From NCBI GenBank assembly GCA_013398175.1, contig VZRZ01007791.1:401824-465823 (forward strand): a DNA stretch of 64,000 nt. Direction: 5' to 3'. This DNA comes from Climacteris rufus (Eukaryota; Chordata; Aves; Passeriformes; Climacteridae). The position numbers and the translations under genes are program-made. The notes under the pieces were generated by a model. That model had not been told where the DNA came from, did no database searches, and saw nothing but the letters and a program-made list of their open reading frames with translations. Below, piece after piece: positions 1 through 14,700 of the stretch; within the stretch, counting starts at the first letter, position 1; each line of letters starts with the position of its first letter.

Positions 1-3000
1 AATATACACACATACATATTTGCAATACATAAAACTAAATTTATTTAAATCTCTTAGCACAGGCAGTTTCATGTTTGTAATTTATGGTAATATTTTTAGC
101 AGAAGAAATGTTGAATGGAGTCTTGTGAATAGGAGTGATAAAGGCTGAGTTCCACACAAGAGCTGGCAGTGCATGCTTTGCTGAAAAGGAAGGACAGGGG
201 ACAATTTTGTGTCTACATGTCTACCTTCATCCTGTAGGCCCAGAGAGTAACCTGTTAATGATCTTTAATGAGGTTCTGCTGCCTGCATCATTCTCAAAAC
301 ACTTCTTGGACAAGAATAACACTGTCCTGTTCCATTTGCCGCAAATTAAAGGCTGAATCCCGCAACCCAAAGATGAGCAGTGCATTCGAGACCCTCAGAA
401 TTCCCTGTTGATGAAATCCACCAAGTGTGGAGGCCTCATGCTGTGGTTATCCAGCATGCCAGTCCCATACAAAGGACTTCCACATTGGGATGAATTATTT
501 TTAGTACGAATTACTTGAAAAGGAGCACAGAAGCGGTTTTTCAATTAAGGAGAAAAATAAAGTCACAAATAGCAGAACCAGTGTTACAACACTGCCATAA
601 ATCTGATAAAATATGAGTTTTTGATGGCTTATACTTGAAAATGTCCTTGTTTACTAGCTTGCAAATAAAATGGTTAATATGAAACCCTTTTTTTCCCCAG
701 ACACTTCATCACTTTGAAGTTTCTTTTTATAATAAATGATTCTCCCCAAACTCCTTTTTCAGTCATTTTTGACATTTTAGTGATGGGGAAATGACAAGAT
801 ATGAGCTCTGCTCAGTCACTCTTCATGTAATAGAGACTAGTGGAGAAGTTTCTAAACTGCAATGATTTAAAAGTAGAAAATAGATGGGTTGATCAGTTAA
901 ATCCAGCCAGTTCACTAAATATAATATGCTAATCACACCAGCTGCTTTCTGGGAGAGATCTCCAGCAAACTACAGAATTCACCTTTTCAGTCTATTAGGC
1001 TTCCCATATAGCTGGTAAATGCAAAGATTTGGAAAAGTAGACAAACCAACAAACAGAACCCAAATAATTTCTAATGATAATCAAAACTCAACATGAACAA
1101 AAACCACTCCAAAAAAAAATAACAAAGCAAGGTACTAACCCTTGCTGGATCAGATATATTTATTCCCTTACATATTGTGAAAACCATTAACACAACTATG
1201 ACTCCTTTCAAGCTTTAAGAAAAATGGTAGTCGTTTAACTGAAGAAAAAATGTGGGATGGAATTTAGATTTTTGTTATCAACTAGAACTTCACAACGTAT
1301 GCCAGTCAAAAAGTAATGCAAAATCTTTTTACAAAATATTTTGTTTGTAAATGACTTATCATTTTAATATGAAATGGGTCAAATCTGGCAAGGTCAGAAT
1401 TGCCATTTGCAAAATCACAATTTGTGCCTGACAGCTAAGCAAATCTATTGGTTGAAAAATTAATGATCAACAATCTGTATTTAATTAAAAAAAAATCTGA
1501 CTGCAGCTGGAAAGATGTCTTCAGAGAGGACCTTATACAAATACAAGGTTGAATTATGTCCCCTGCGGTTGTAGCAACACTTGTTAGGAAGTCAACGGGA
1601 AAGGCAAACTCAAGATGACTGTATGTGTTGCAGTAATTTCTGCTTTATCAGAGAGACATAAACTGCTCTTATTCTTCTCAGTAGACTCCTAACTCATACC
1701 TTATTATTAAATAATTTAAATATGAGCTCTGTTTAGAATTGCACTGATAACAAAACCACATTAAGGAGCAAAAGTCCACCAAAATAATCAGTAATTAGCT
1801 TTTCCTTTAGTATTGAAAATGTGGAAACTAAACAATAAAGGAATACAAATTTTAAAAGGACCATTCTCCAACCAGAGCCATAATTAGAAGTGAGCATGGT
1901 AAAAGCAGACTCCTTTACAGAACATCTATGGAATTTCTAATATTGTATTTATTTCTCATGGCTTGACAAGTTACTAGAGCTCTAGGGGCTACTGTTCTGT
2001 GCCTATGTCTCCCTTGCTGTTTTTCCTTTATTAAATTAAAATATGCATATTTTACACATTGAATTGCTTTCTGTTGTTTTTCATCTGCTCTTCTTTCTGA
2101 AGGTGAGAACTGATTAGACATGCAGGAAGTCCCATTCCAGGCAAAGAAAATAAAACTTGGGAATCAAAACTGCTTGAAAGCACTGTGTCTGCACAGAACA
2201 AAATGCAGAAGAATAATTTAGTCTGTAAATTAATTTCAGCGTTCACAAAACGTGCTGAACTGGGACCACAGAAATCAGCAATTAGAGCAGAGGAGGGTTT
2301 GGTACAGTTGTTTCTACTCAGCCCATGGGCTTGGAACACTGATTTTGCAGGAAGACTCATTCAGCTATGGGGATATGGTCTCCTGCTACTGGGATTTGCC
2401 CTTGGAGACCACTGATGACTAATCTTTTTTACAGAGGAAACAATCAACCGATGGTATTTTGTATTTCTTTTGTTGAGTTCCAAAACTGGAAGAGAGAAAT
2501 AAGTGTTGCTGATGAGACATGCAAAGATTTATCACATCCTCAATACTGCCATTCAGGAATCAGTTCTCAACATGCCAGGGTGATCTGGAAGGAAACCAAT
2601 GGTCAATTTTTGAACTGATGCTGATAACTTACTCCTGAATGTGGGTAGAGAAAATTAAAAATAGTTTTATATAAGGAAATGCAGGATTAGGGAAACAAAA
2701 AGCAAATGTCAGTTGAACTCCCTGGCTTATATCAGGGTTATGGGCTTTACTCTTGGGACTCCTGCACTTTACATTTAATAGTCTTGCAATAAAAGTAAAA
2801 AATAATCAAGGGAGCAGAGATGAGGTTTCCACAATCACTATAACCACAACAGTGCAAACCTCCAGTCCAGTTTCTTTTTGTTTGTCAGCAAGAGATGTGC
2901 AGCTTTAACAAGAAGGGTGAAGAGCTTTTCCAATTTCAAGACTGTTTCATGTAATGGTGAAATAGTGGAGGAAAGATGGGATAATGAAAAGCATGGGTTT

Positions 3001-6000
3001 GATTCAGAACATGTAGGATGAAGCTTTTCCTTGCTTCCTAGAGGAGCATCCTAACCACAAAGGGGCAGCACTGCCTTCCTGCTCCTGTGCCTGACTCGGT
3101 GCTGTTCAGGAGTGATATCTGCTCTGTCACCCTTGCCAGACTGGAGCCCTTCAGGGACTAAGGCATCTGGGGACCTACTTAGCCTGAGCTACAGTTCTAT
3201 TTAGGCAAAACACATGGAATTTTCTGGTCTAAACTACAGGTGTGGATTGTATTTAATCTCATTCCTTACTGATATAAGTGCTTTGAACCTTACTGAATGT
3301 TTGCAAAATGAGAAAAATCGCATTTCTCTATCAACTCCTTTTGTAGAATTTATATAATGTTCAGATAATGATTAATTATGTTCATCATGGAGGGTGGACA
3401 TCACAGGAATACAACAAATTCTTACAAAAAATATATATATCACATATGATTTCATTTTCTGAGGTAACTAAAGCATGGCAGGAAGTGCTTGATCCCTCCC
3501 TCTATTTCACTTACTGTAGTAAAATAAAAAATGTGAAAATGCACTTCCCTCCAAAAAGAAAGAGGGGAAAGAAGGGCAAACATGGGCAGATTTATTAAAG
3601 AAAGACATGATGTGGGGGATTTTCCAGGGGCCTTCTATAGAAATCTCCTTAGAAGGCATGCAATTTATAAAACCAGCATAATTAAGAACAATTTTTCAGT
3701 GCAAGGAAAATTAGTTCTAAGTATCCTAACTCTTAGAAATAGTTTCTTGCATATTATCATCTCTTGCTTCTTCGAATATTTTGCAAGTTAAGACATGTCC
3801 TTCATGTCAAATACTTCGTGGAATTATAACCCAGCACACACTGAAAAAAATAAAATTTTATGCCTCCAGAATTATTCACAACATGGAACTCCTGCTGCGA
3901 AAACTTGTTATAGATCAGAAATGTTCTACATCCTCTTTCTTTTGAATTATGTTCAAAGAGATGTTGAATTTTAATAGCGCTATGTGAAAGAGCTGAGTGA
4001 AATCTCACTGAAGCTGCTGGACAAAATCATCACCTTTCATTCAAGATAAATGTAAGAAACAAGCAAACTCTTTTATGAAGCCTGATAACTGAAATTACAG
4101 AAGTTATCATCAAAAACAAGAGAAACGTGAAGCATATGGGCCCATGAGTTTCTCTAGAAACTGATATGCTTAATGCAGAGAGAGAGCATTAATCAAGGCA
4201 AGATGATTAATCCCGATAAGCAGCATAAATGTGTAAAAGGAATAAAGAAACCACCAGCACAGCTAGCAACAAACTAGCATTGTGATCCTGGTAGAAGAAA
4301 AGCTGAAAGAGAGGTTGGGGGTAAAACACTGGGTGAATGAGATTTGGAAAAAAGGAGTTATTGCCTGTTATTTGATTCTGTCTTGGTTCAAGGAAATAAA
4401 ACTCTGTTCTTTCTTTGTAAATAAAATGGAACTCTATCAAAGCAAAACCCTGTCCTGAGGATGAATTTTCTTTCCAGCTGAGAAGAAAACAACCCACAGA
4501 CCTGACAAATTGTTTAACCACTCAGGTAAAAATGGATTAATACCATGTGAGGAAAGTCATCCAGTTTTCAAGAAAGGGAATTGTGAGGTGGAATTCCCAC
4601 TGAACTAAAATAGAATCAATGAAGGATGTATTCCTCAGAAATAGTAATTGGTAAAAAGAGATGAAAACAAGACCAGATAAAATTAAAAGAAGACTTAAAT
4701 CAGCTGGAGGCTTTTCAAAATTAATTAAAGTAGTGGCTGGAAAATTTCCAGAGTGGTCCAAGAGATGACAAGCAGGCAGAGATGAAATCTCTGCTTGAGC
4801 TGCAAGCACAGAGTATCCAGACAGATTAGGAAACCCTGTGGCAAAACAGATCAATGAGATGACTGACAACACAACTCCTGCAGGCTAGAAAGTTTTCAAA
4901 GAAATAGGTAAGCCAGGAAAGTTGGAACTAACTTGGCACTTGCTGACTTAGAGAAGCTATGCCAAGAATCTAAGGAGTTGGAGAAGGAAACTGGAGTGAC
5001 ACAGATAACCATGGAAGTCTGATGCCAGGAAGTGGTCTTATGCCATTAGAAAAGTCAGTGTAAGACTATTGCCTTTTTTATCATTATTTTTTCTTACAAC
5101 ATACACAAATTTGATCACCATTTGAAAATGACCAACACTCAGGAGTTTGGACCATCTCCAGCTCAAACACTGTGTCTTTGAAATAAAAGCTTCCATCAAG
5201 CTGGTATCTCTCAGGTCAGCATGAAAACCCAAATGCACAGAAAGTTGTACAGAAAATTCTGAAACTAATGGCCAGCTCTAGTGGCTCAAATTAGATGGCA
5301 CTGAAGCATGATAGCTGCTCTTCTCCACCCTACCAAAAAGCTTTCAAAAAGTGGTCACTAGTAAGAACAATGAAACTGGTCCCTCCTCAGTCCTATAGTG
5401 ATACTAGGCATGGATCTGCTCACCTGTCCTAAGAATGCTAAACTAGATGAGCCTGGAGCAAGCACCATCAATGTGTTATGAAAAGGCTCTGATTAGCTTG
5501 GGAAAGAAAAGAGCTAACTATGATCTTTGTTTGGAGCAGGGCAAGTTGAAAACAGTAAATGGGAATTTGATTGCTAAGTGTCTAATAGCACTTGCACTAA
5601 AATACTGGGCACTGGATCAACACAACAGGTTTTAGAGGGGCCTGCCAATAAAACTAGAAAAAAGGATTACCCAAAACAAAATTATCTGTTTGGTAAAACC
5701 TTCAAAGTATTGTGACATTCTACAATCCATTCATAGCAGGCCAGACTGCTTGCTACTGTAGATGTAGTCACTGATTGTAGGAGAATATAACGAAAGCTTA
5801 AGAGAAAGCAGGTTTAGAAACTATGTCTGGAATTTGAGCATGAAATTTAGACAGTTAGGACAGATCAGAAGCAGTTTGGATTTCATTGTGGGTATCAGCT
5901 GTGTTGTAAATACCAAGAAAGTTGCCTTACACTTTCAAGTAAAACAAATCTCTGTAGAAGGAGCTTTCTAGAAATCAGCAGGAAATGGCTACAGGAGTGG

Positions 6001-8710
6001 AAACAATTATAACAGGTTCTTGCTGGGGCAGCCTTTCAGCCAAGACACAATGAACTGCCTGATGCCCACTGTGCAACTTGGCTCTCAGGAATCTTAGCGT
6101 CTGAATCTCTGCAAAAATAAGAAGCAATACATCTAGTAAATATTGCCATACAAGGTGGTGCCAAGCTCATGCTAAATCATGACATTGTACATTTAGACAA
6201 GGAACAGCAGAATAGTCCCAGATCTCTCTGGAGTCACTCACTCTTCTCACTATCAGTCAGAAAACTGCTTCACTGAACACAAAAAGGGGAAAACAGCAAC
6301 GCAACTCAGCAACAGCTGGCATTAAGCGGAGGAGGGAAAGGGAGGAGAACCACTGAGAAGATGTATCAGGAATGAATAATTGAATATTTAAACAATCCCT
6401 GGTGGCAGCATCATGGAAGCAGCATAAACTACAGAAAACTGTATTCAAGTAAACATCAATGGACTGTGGCCTGACAAGAGTTTAGACTATTTTCCATAGC
6501 AAATTCAGGTTTCCCACACTTTACCTTAAAATAGGCGCTATCAAGTGAAAAATAGAATTTTTCTCCTGCAACTGGGCACAAACTGCAATATACTCAGGCC
6601 ACGGCTTTTGACTTATACACTGGATCTCTTAAATTTCAGTGGTTGTGGATGCAGTATTCTGTAAGGAGTTCACCTCTCTTGGCCTGATTATTACACCTGG
6701 TTGATACCCTGGGTTGCGTAAAAGGCTTAGGACAGGAACTGGTACATTGAAATGTAATCTGTAGGACGCTTAAGAAAAGTGGGTGATGGACCATTCTGAC
6801 ATTGGTTATGTCATTGGTCTGACATTCTTATGTTAAGTGACAGACACCATCAAAATAAATATCAAAACCCAACCTTTCTATGGAACCTCATAGAAGAAAT
6901 AGTAGAAGAACATCACATCAAAAATGGACACATCCACATTTGAACCAAAGCTGAACCATGGGTCCCAAATAGTTTCTGTGGAGATATTTACAGCAAATCT
7001 GGTGGGGAGGTGGAGTGAACTTCCACTGATGGATAGCTGGGAGAAGACATAGCAAAAAGGGCAGAAGGAAGGTGAAAATTCTTCCACACAAAATAGCACA
7101 AGGAAAGAAACTAACAAAGAGACCTTTTGAGTATGAAGTTGGAATGAAGAAGATTGGATCACAGAACAAAGAAACAAAGTTGTAGTCTCTGTGACCATGC
7201 AAACAGATTGACTAACTATTCAAACTGGTGGGGCAGAAGAACAAAAGATATCCTTCATACTATGCTTGTATGATGAATTCTGACTTCTGCAATGCTTATA
7301 CAAAGTGGGCTTTTTAAATGCCTCATTTAAAAAATGAGAAGATATATTTTTCAACATGTAAAGGGGCATTTACAGATCAAAATATAGACAATGTAGATAT
7401 ACAAATATGCAAAAATAAACAATTAAAAACCTGGGCCATAGGAATCATAAAATGTCATTAAAGAATAGCTAACATAATATTTGATTTTGCATGTGTAACT
7501 TAACAATACATTTTAAAGTATCATGCCTGTTGTGAGGAATCCATGCACCAAGGCACAAAAGATCAGTCTTCTCAATTCTACCTAGCTACAAACAGTGAAG
7601 ACAAAAATCACAAGTTACTTGAAAATTTAAGCCAGACCAAAAGCTCAACTGACTTCACGCAGAAAGCATTTGCTCTGCCCTTCTAGAAGCAAGTCCCAAA
7701 ATATCTCAGACTGAGCACTTCAACATCCATGCAGCCAAAATTCAACAATATTTTCAAAAATGTCCCGATTTCTCATAAAAAAGTAGGAAATTATGACATG
7801 AAAAGCATCTTCAGCAGGGATCAGTTAACACTTTCCAATGATAGGTCAAGTGATGCTGATGAAGAGATTATCTCAACTGATGCAAGCTCCTAAAATACAG
7901 TGACACTTCTGAAATTATCACATAGGCATTCTTTATCTCCAGAACAAAAACTTCTAAATTCATAATGCAAAACAAAAAATAAAAACATATGTTCATGTTG
8001 ATAATGAGCCCCAGTTGGCCTCCTCCCCAAGCAGCTTCTGTAAGCTCTCAGACACATTTCTACACTTCCAAAGGAATATCTAACACATGTATCCATCACA
8101 CATATGTGTAGGTCCAAATCTGAGAGCTGCACCAGCACGTAAAACACCTGCATGCAAAGTAAGGTCCTATCTGCGCATCAATAACTCTTGCATTTAGCCC
8201 AGAGCCAGCAAAAAATTCTGCCCCTACTTAAATTTATGCAGCTGGGTCCTAATTACCTGCGGAAGGGAAAATGCATAAGGATTTAAACATATTGGGGAAC
8301 TGGGACATGTGAGAAATAGGTTTAAATGGGAAAATTCATGGCACTCAGTATTAGGTCCTTTCAGATCTGAAGAGTGACAGTGAATTCTGGCCACACTCTT
8401 CAGAAGGTCAGACCCTCTGAAAATCACTGAATCCTTGGCAGTAATTTAATTACAGAGACCTGGCACTAAAATATGAATACTTTGGCCTGAGATTTTCAGT
8501 ATAATTTTCAGATCAACTATTCTTTAGCAGGGCTTGTCTTGTACAAAAATGGCTTGAATATCCATGTACTAGATTTTAAAAAGACATTTGAATTAAGGCT
8601 ATTACATTTATAGTGACTCAAGCACAACATATTTTTATACAACTTACATTTCAAGAAGTACAGAAAAACTTGTGACATAAATTCAGTTTTCAAAGAGATG
8701 CTTAACTTAC
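1..8710 (-). other. PTPRN2: PTPRN2 intron after the DFWQ exon (partial)
   Basis: At least 8.7 kb of intron follows the GTAAGT donor at 8710, and its acceptor lies beyond base 1. The sequence is AT-rich and mostly unique. I see no exon with phosphatase motifs on the minus strand, no recognisable retrotransposon and no long simple repeat. A somewhat more GC-rich patch at about 3040-3190 carries no open frame of interest. Open frames such as those near 4200-4870 and 6880-7200 have biased residue content without motifs and look like chance frames. Confidence 0.8.
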
Positions 8711-8788
8711 CTGCCAGAAGTCAGCAACAGTAGCAGGGAGAGGGCCCTGGGTGGCAATATATGCAGGGTTTCGGGGGTCATGGTCCAT
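8711..8788 (-). CDS. PTPRN2: PTPRN2 exon: YIATQGPL...DFWQ motif
   Basis: This 78-base exon encodes exactly 26 codons: [16 protein letters not shown] followed by [10 protein letters not shown]. The YIATQGPL and DFWQ blocks are conserved core strands and helix of the classical tyrosine phosphatase domain. The acceptor is TTCCAG ending at 8789, and the donor GTAAGT starts at 8710. Both edges are phase 0. The first codon is ATG, but it is an internal methionine after a splice junction and not a start. The next exon, expected to begin with the MVWE block and lead to the WPD loop and P-loop, is not in the remaining 8.7 kb of the window. The catalytically altered residues of this family therefore cannot be examined here. 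Confidence 0.95.
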
Positions 8789-11700
8789 CTGGAATAAGAA
8801 GAAGAACAGACTGGATTTATTTAAAAGAAAATCCCTTGCAGTGTTAGAGACAAGAAAGCATGCCAGGGCACAACAAGGGACTTCCTAAAGGACTGTCATG
8901 TCCCTCCATCTTTTATTAGCAAGCAAAGTATTTTATTTCTATTTAAAAGCACACAGGAGTTTTCCCCAAAAGACTGATGACACCAGATGAATATCAGCTC
9001 ACGTGATGAGCAACGTCCCATGTCCTCAATATGCAGAACAAGATCATTTATAGTGGCTGACAAAGGCATTTATTTGAGATCAGTACTCATGGTTTCATAG
9101 CAACCTAGGAGCCATTTGAAACATTTTTCTACACTGAATGTTAAGAATGCTCCACACATCTAAATATGTTCTCCATTTCCACCATGACAGTCAAGGGCAC
9201 ATGTAAGTAAAAACCAGCAAAAATGAGGAACAAATTCAGTTTCTGGCTTTTTCTGGTTAGCTGATTTATCTAAATGCATGGATTTGGCCTCAATAGAGGA
9301 AGTTCTGCTTAAAGACCTTAATTATTACGTTTAATTCAAGGAGCAGAAAATTCACTGAGCAGAAAAAATAAAGAAGCTAAGAAACAAAGCCATCAAGAGT
9401 AAATAGGATTAGTGTGCTACAATGAATGTTTTCGAACTGATGGGTGGTTTTCTTGGTTTTAAATCTTAGGACCCATTCTGCTGAAAAAGAAGATCTGCTG
9501 ATAGGATTAAAAAACAAACAAACTCATTCTAACCCTGAACTGGGCAAGACAAAACTTTGAACATAAAGAAAAGAGACCCAGTTCAGCTCTGAGATGTGTG
9601 GGTGTGACTCAGTGACACTGAAGTTGGTGAGAGTTAACTTATACCCATGTAGCTGAAGGCAGAATTTGTCTCAATACACAGTTCTGTTCTATAAGTAAAG
9701 ATCTGAATAAGAATGAATGTGAGTCACATTTGCATTTACAGGCATCTCCTGAATTTATTCATAGCCTATCAAAATTTTCAGTGATGGTACATGTCAGCGT
9801 AAAAGAAGGCACCTCATAATTATGTGCAACATAAAAGAGGGAAGAACCATAAAAGAACAGATGTAAGTTATTCTAACAGAACAACAATATGATGAATGTT
9901 GCAAAAAGGAAGAGAACACTTTTATGTTTCTAATTTTCTGATGTATAATTAAGCCGGACTTAACATTAAAATTCTCCATGACAACACAACACAGGTAAAA
10001 TGAAGTCACCGAATCCATTTAGACTAAAAACTTATTTCTAAGTCACCACCAGTTATAAAAAACCTTGACCAGGATGTCTATAACACCATCATTTTATTCT
10101 GAGTTTCATTGGGCTGCTTCTCTTATCAGCAAATAAATTTTCACAACAAGCAATTGCTCATAACAAATTTCAACCTTGCTTTCTTTCCTTTTGACAAGAG
10201 CAATTCTGATAGCAGGACATTTACTACTGTGGCTATTTTGAGACCAGGGAAAACAGACTTTCTTCAGAAAGCACTATTAACAAAAAAAAACCCCCATAGG
10301 AAACATTTCAAATGGGGCAACTTCTTCTTTTTTGTTTTGTTTTGTTTTGTAAGAATTGAGACACAACTAAATGCAGCTGACAACTACAGCAAATGTGATC
10401 AAGAAAAGTCATGCTTAAAAGTGTTTTTTTTTTAATTCTCCATTGGAGTTGAAATAATTTGTTGTTGTTTTGTTTTGAGATCCAAAGATCTACAGGATTT
10501 AAACTTGTGGTGAAATGGTTTCCTATGCTGGAACTAAAAATCTTAACTTAGAAAAATCGACCTACACTGAGGAGGATGTGCTACTCCCAGTGGAAATTGT
10601 TGTGGGCTGCATCCACTTGAAAATGATGTCACTTCTCCAACAGGCAAGAGCTTGGCTTGGAAATGTAACCAACAGCAAATACACCAAACTTTAGAAAAAT
10701 AATAATTTACTTTGAATTTACTTCTTCTTAAACTGTTTTTTAAAATTTTATTTTGTATGTAGACATGCTGAAAACAAAGGCAGAAGAAACCAAGGATGAT
10801 GCAAATAGTGCTGTCATGGAGGAAATACTTCTCAACATTCAGCTGATAAATCTGGAATAGGCCAATCTTGGCATTTCAGCATTAATCAACCTCTGTCACA
10901 AAGGTGCTGTTGGAACGTGGCAAACATTACAATAAGCACAGAGTAGTGAAGTATATCAGCAGTTTAACAATAATTCAAAAGACAATTACAATTATTACAT
11001 TCCAAGCACATTGTGTTGCACAAAAAAACAATTACGAGCAGAAACTCTTCTTGCTTGGAGCAAATAGAAAATGGCAGGAAATGCTATCACACTATTAAAT
11101 GATCTTTAACTGAACAAAAATAAGAGCAAGGATTTAGCTAATTAAATGAAATTCCTGGTTTCATCAATTTTATATTACATGTACTGTTTTAAAGACCATG
11201 TATTTCAGATAAAGTGTGAAAAATCCCTACTCTGGTCACATTCAATTTAACATGAGTAGGTGATGGCAAGGGACAGTTCTTGAATGTTTTTGCTACGTTC
11301 TTTTTTATTCTCTCAAGGTCACCAGGAACACCAAGGGCATCTTAATCTATCAAAGTTAACAGAAGTTTGAATAAAGAAATAAAGTCAGTAATGGGTTTTA
11401 AACTAACTAATCAAGGATCAAGTAAAAGGCTTTTTTTAATGTCAGTAGTCATTATCTTCTTTCAAGGATCCCTCACATTTCTGACTTCATGAAAATAAAA
11501 TACAAAATGTATTCTCCAGAGAAGAATGGAGAACTGCAGACTCCATACAATCAAGTATTAAAACAAAAATTGATTGTTTGCTAACATTCTACATCAGAAC
11601 AACCTTCAGAAATCACCTTAATAGTAACTGTTCAAAAAGAACAAGATTCTTCCCTCTATTTCCCCATCAAAGCACCAAGTTCACAGGGCTTACATCAAAA

Positions 11701-14700
11701 CTGGATCGAACAGCCATTGTTGGAAAGAAAAAGCTGCAATTATTACAATTGTTCTGCTGTGGTGGAATTCTCATTTTCTGCTGCAGTACAGCAAAGGCAA
11801 GTCTGGTGATAATGTTTCGATCTATTTTTCCATGATTTTGTATTAGGGATCAAGGATTACTATAACTGGCCATTGACTGTGGTGATTTCAATCACTACCA
11901 ATATCAAAAGCAAACGGAAAGAAAAAGGAGGAGCACTGAGATTTCTTCTTGGAAAAGAAAAACTAGATAAAACTGTAGTGGCACAACTTGAATTTTGCTA
12001 CAGGACTTTGTAGTATAAGTTGACTCATAGTACCTTAAGGTAGGAAAATATATAATGAACCTTATCACAATTGGTTGCACCTTTGCTAATATCAGACCAG
12101 GATTCCACCTTTGCTTTACTGCAGAATAAAAGCTACACCTTTGGTTTTTCCTTCAAGAGTTCTATTATCCAGCTGCCTTATTCTAGGACTTTGCAAGGAT
12201 TCCCTGAAGAATGCTGACTTTTGTTGAGTTTTTAGATAGAGATTGTGCTGCTGCATGATTTCACTGATAATGCTGATGAAATACAGAAAAATCAATACAT
12301 TCTGGGAATAAATCCTTGAGAGAGATACATGTAGATTCTTGTTAAACAGTCTTGTAAGACTGCAAACTGAAGTAAAAGGGTCAATAGGCACCAGTGACCA
12401 TTTTGAAATCTCATGTAAATGGTAACACTGATCCATTCCTTCCCTTTACTTTCCCTCTCAGCTTGTCAGATCCTTACTTTCCACAGTGAAGGATGCTGTG
12501 TGAGATGTAGTCTCAGTCACACCATATTTACCTTCTTCTAAATTCCTCTGAGTCCATCTGAAATATTCCTAAATCACATGGGATCAGAATGAAATCCCGT
12601 ATAGATCAAATATGACAGAAAGAAAGTTTAAATCTGATTAACACCTTAAAAATATGTATGGATGCAAGCTTCTGCATGGTTTCCAGACTTAATGTGTTTA
12701 TAACACCAACAAAATCTACTTCCATGCATGTATTTATCACACAAAATATAGACAGTCTTTAATAGCAGAAAAAGTGTATTTGTTTTTGTAAAAGAAAGCA
12801 TATCCAGCAAATGCAGATGAACTTTGTAATCACATTCATCTCAGCATTAAAATTAAAAAGGTAGACTAGTCCTCATCTTCATGGTTGAATTAAAATTTAA
12901 AACAATTTTTTAAATCCTTCCTTTAAAGCCCCTAATGGAATGGAAGAAGTAAATCTGGTTGCGAATGCCATTATGAATTTCAGAGTCTATTCTTGGTGAT
13001 GAAATTTGTACGCTGTATTTGAACAAACTGTCATGCTAATGACATTCCTCAGTCTGGTGTCTCCAATAATAAGCAAACTGAGTTTTTAAATGTACTTGAT
13101 GGGATTTTTCTCTCTCAGACACCCTATGAGGAAAAACAGAAATTCCCATTTACTTTCATGACCTCTGATTTAAAAGCAAAGATTGCACATTATTTACTAC
13201 TGGATGATTTTCCTGAAATTTAATGAGGACTAAGTACAAATATGACAGAAGTAATTATCACAGTTTTATTCTGCACAGTCAGGGTCTCCTTGTGCTGTAA
13301 TTGCAAGCCTTTCATTCAGCTGCCGATACCAGAGTTATTATCATAGTACTTTATGTTATTTCACAGAGGAGAAAACAGATTTCTACCTCACTTTTACCCT
13401 GAAAATTTATCCTAAGGACTCATTTTGCCTGGCCTCATGCTACAGTGTAATTAAAGACACATGGGAAGAACTTGGACTAAATCTTTCCTGATTCACTTCG
13501 CCCATTCCCAGCTGCAGTGAGGCCATCAATCTAACCCCACTTTTCACATATTGTGAGGTTTTGAGGTATTCAGGGGGGCAGCATTTTTTAAAAGGACAAA
13601 ATATGTGGGCAGGTGGCCAGCTCATTGTCTAGCATGGGGATTGTTTTACGATGTGCTGCTGCACTCATTTAGACTTCAGTGAAGGCGGAGTGAGGCCCAG
13701 CTGGAGACTGGGCCACTGACCCAGAAGCTGGAGATACACAGCAATATGTACATGACTGGCAGCCTCCCCTTCTGAAGCTTAAATGTAATTACTTTATTTT
13801 GCACTCTTCTTCCACCAGCCCCACACATGTGGGGAGGAAAGAGCCTCTTCCAGTCAGTTCAGCCTGTACTTATCCTGTGCTACCAGTGCCCATGTGCTAC
13901 CAGTGCTCACGACAGTGCTCGCTCCTCACCCAGGCACTGCCAGGAGCAAATGCATCAAGAGCATCACTGTACTCACAGAAGAATTACTGAGATTATTGAA
14001 GTTGAAACAGTCTGAAGGAAAGAAATGGTAGGACTTTTGCAAGAGTGAATGAAAGCAGTGGTACTGATACTCCACGTTCACTGTACATTTACAGATGCCA
14101 ACTAAATGTGTGTCTGCTGCCAAGAAAGATCTCAAATAAACAGCAGTAGTAATAGCATGTATGTCCAGCTCAGGCTGCAACAGCTGTACAACACAGTAAA
14201 TAGTGCAGGATCAAGTGCCCAAACCAGTGTTCCAATAGGCATTTGAAGTAGGGAGAACAGAGACAATATCTCTGCCAGTCCTATATTCTACCTCATTACA
14301 CAAAAACTACACCAGATTAACAAATATGTTTACACTCATCTAAAGATATTTGTTTTGAAATTCAACAGTTTGCAGGGAATCTTCACAAACCATGGACTTG
14401 CAAAGCAGTGATTTCCTCCTATCAACCTCCCAAAGCATCACCTTCAGGAAACACACATTTGATCTCTTGCTTTCAAAGTAGCAAAATGACTACTGGCTTA
14501 GTGGAACAAACTCACATAAATACCTGGAGAATCTCCTTCCTTGGAATAGCAGGTCTACACAAATGTCAGCTATGGCACTTCTCTCCACATAGTAGGGTCT
14601 CTATCCTACTATGAAGAAGAGGAACTTGAGAATTTCTGTTGGCAGGTTTCTTTGGTTATGCAAGTTATTGAGTACTTGCCTCAGTCCAATGAAACACTTG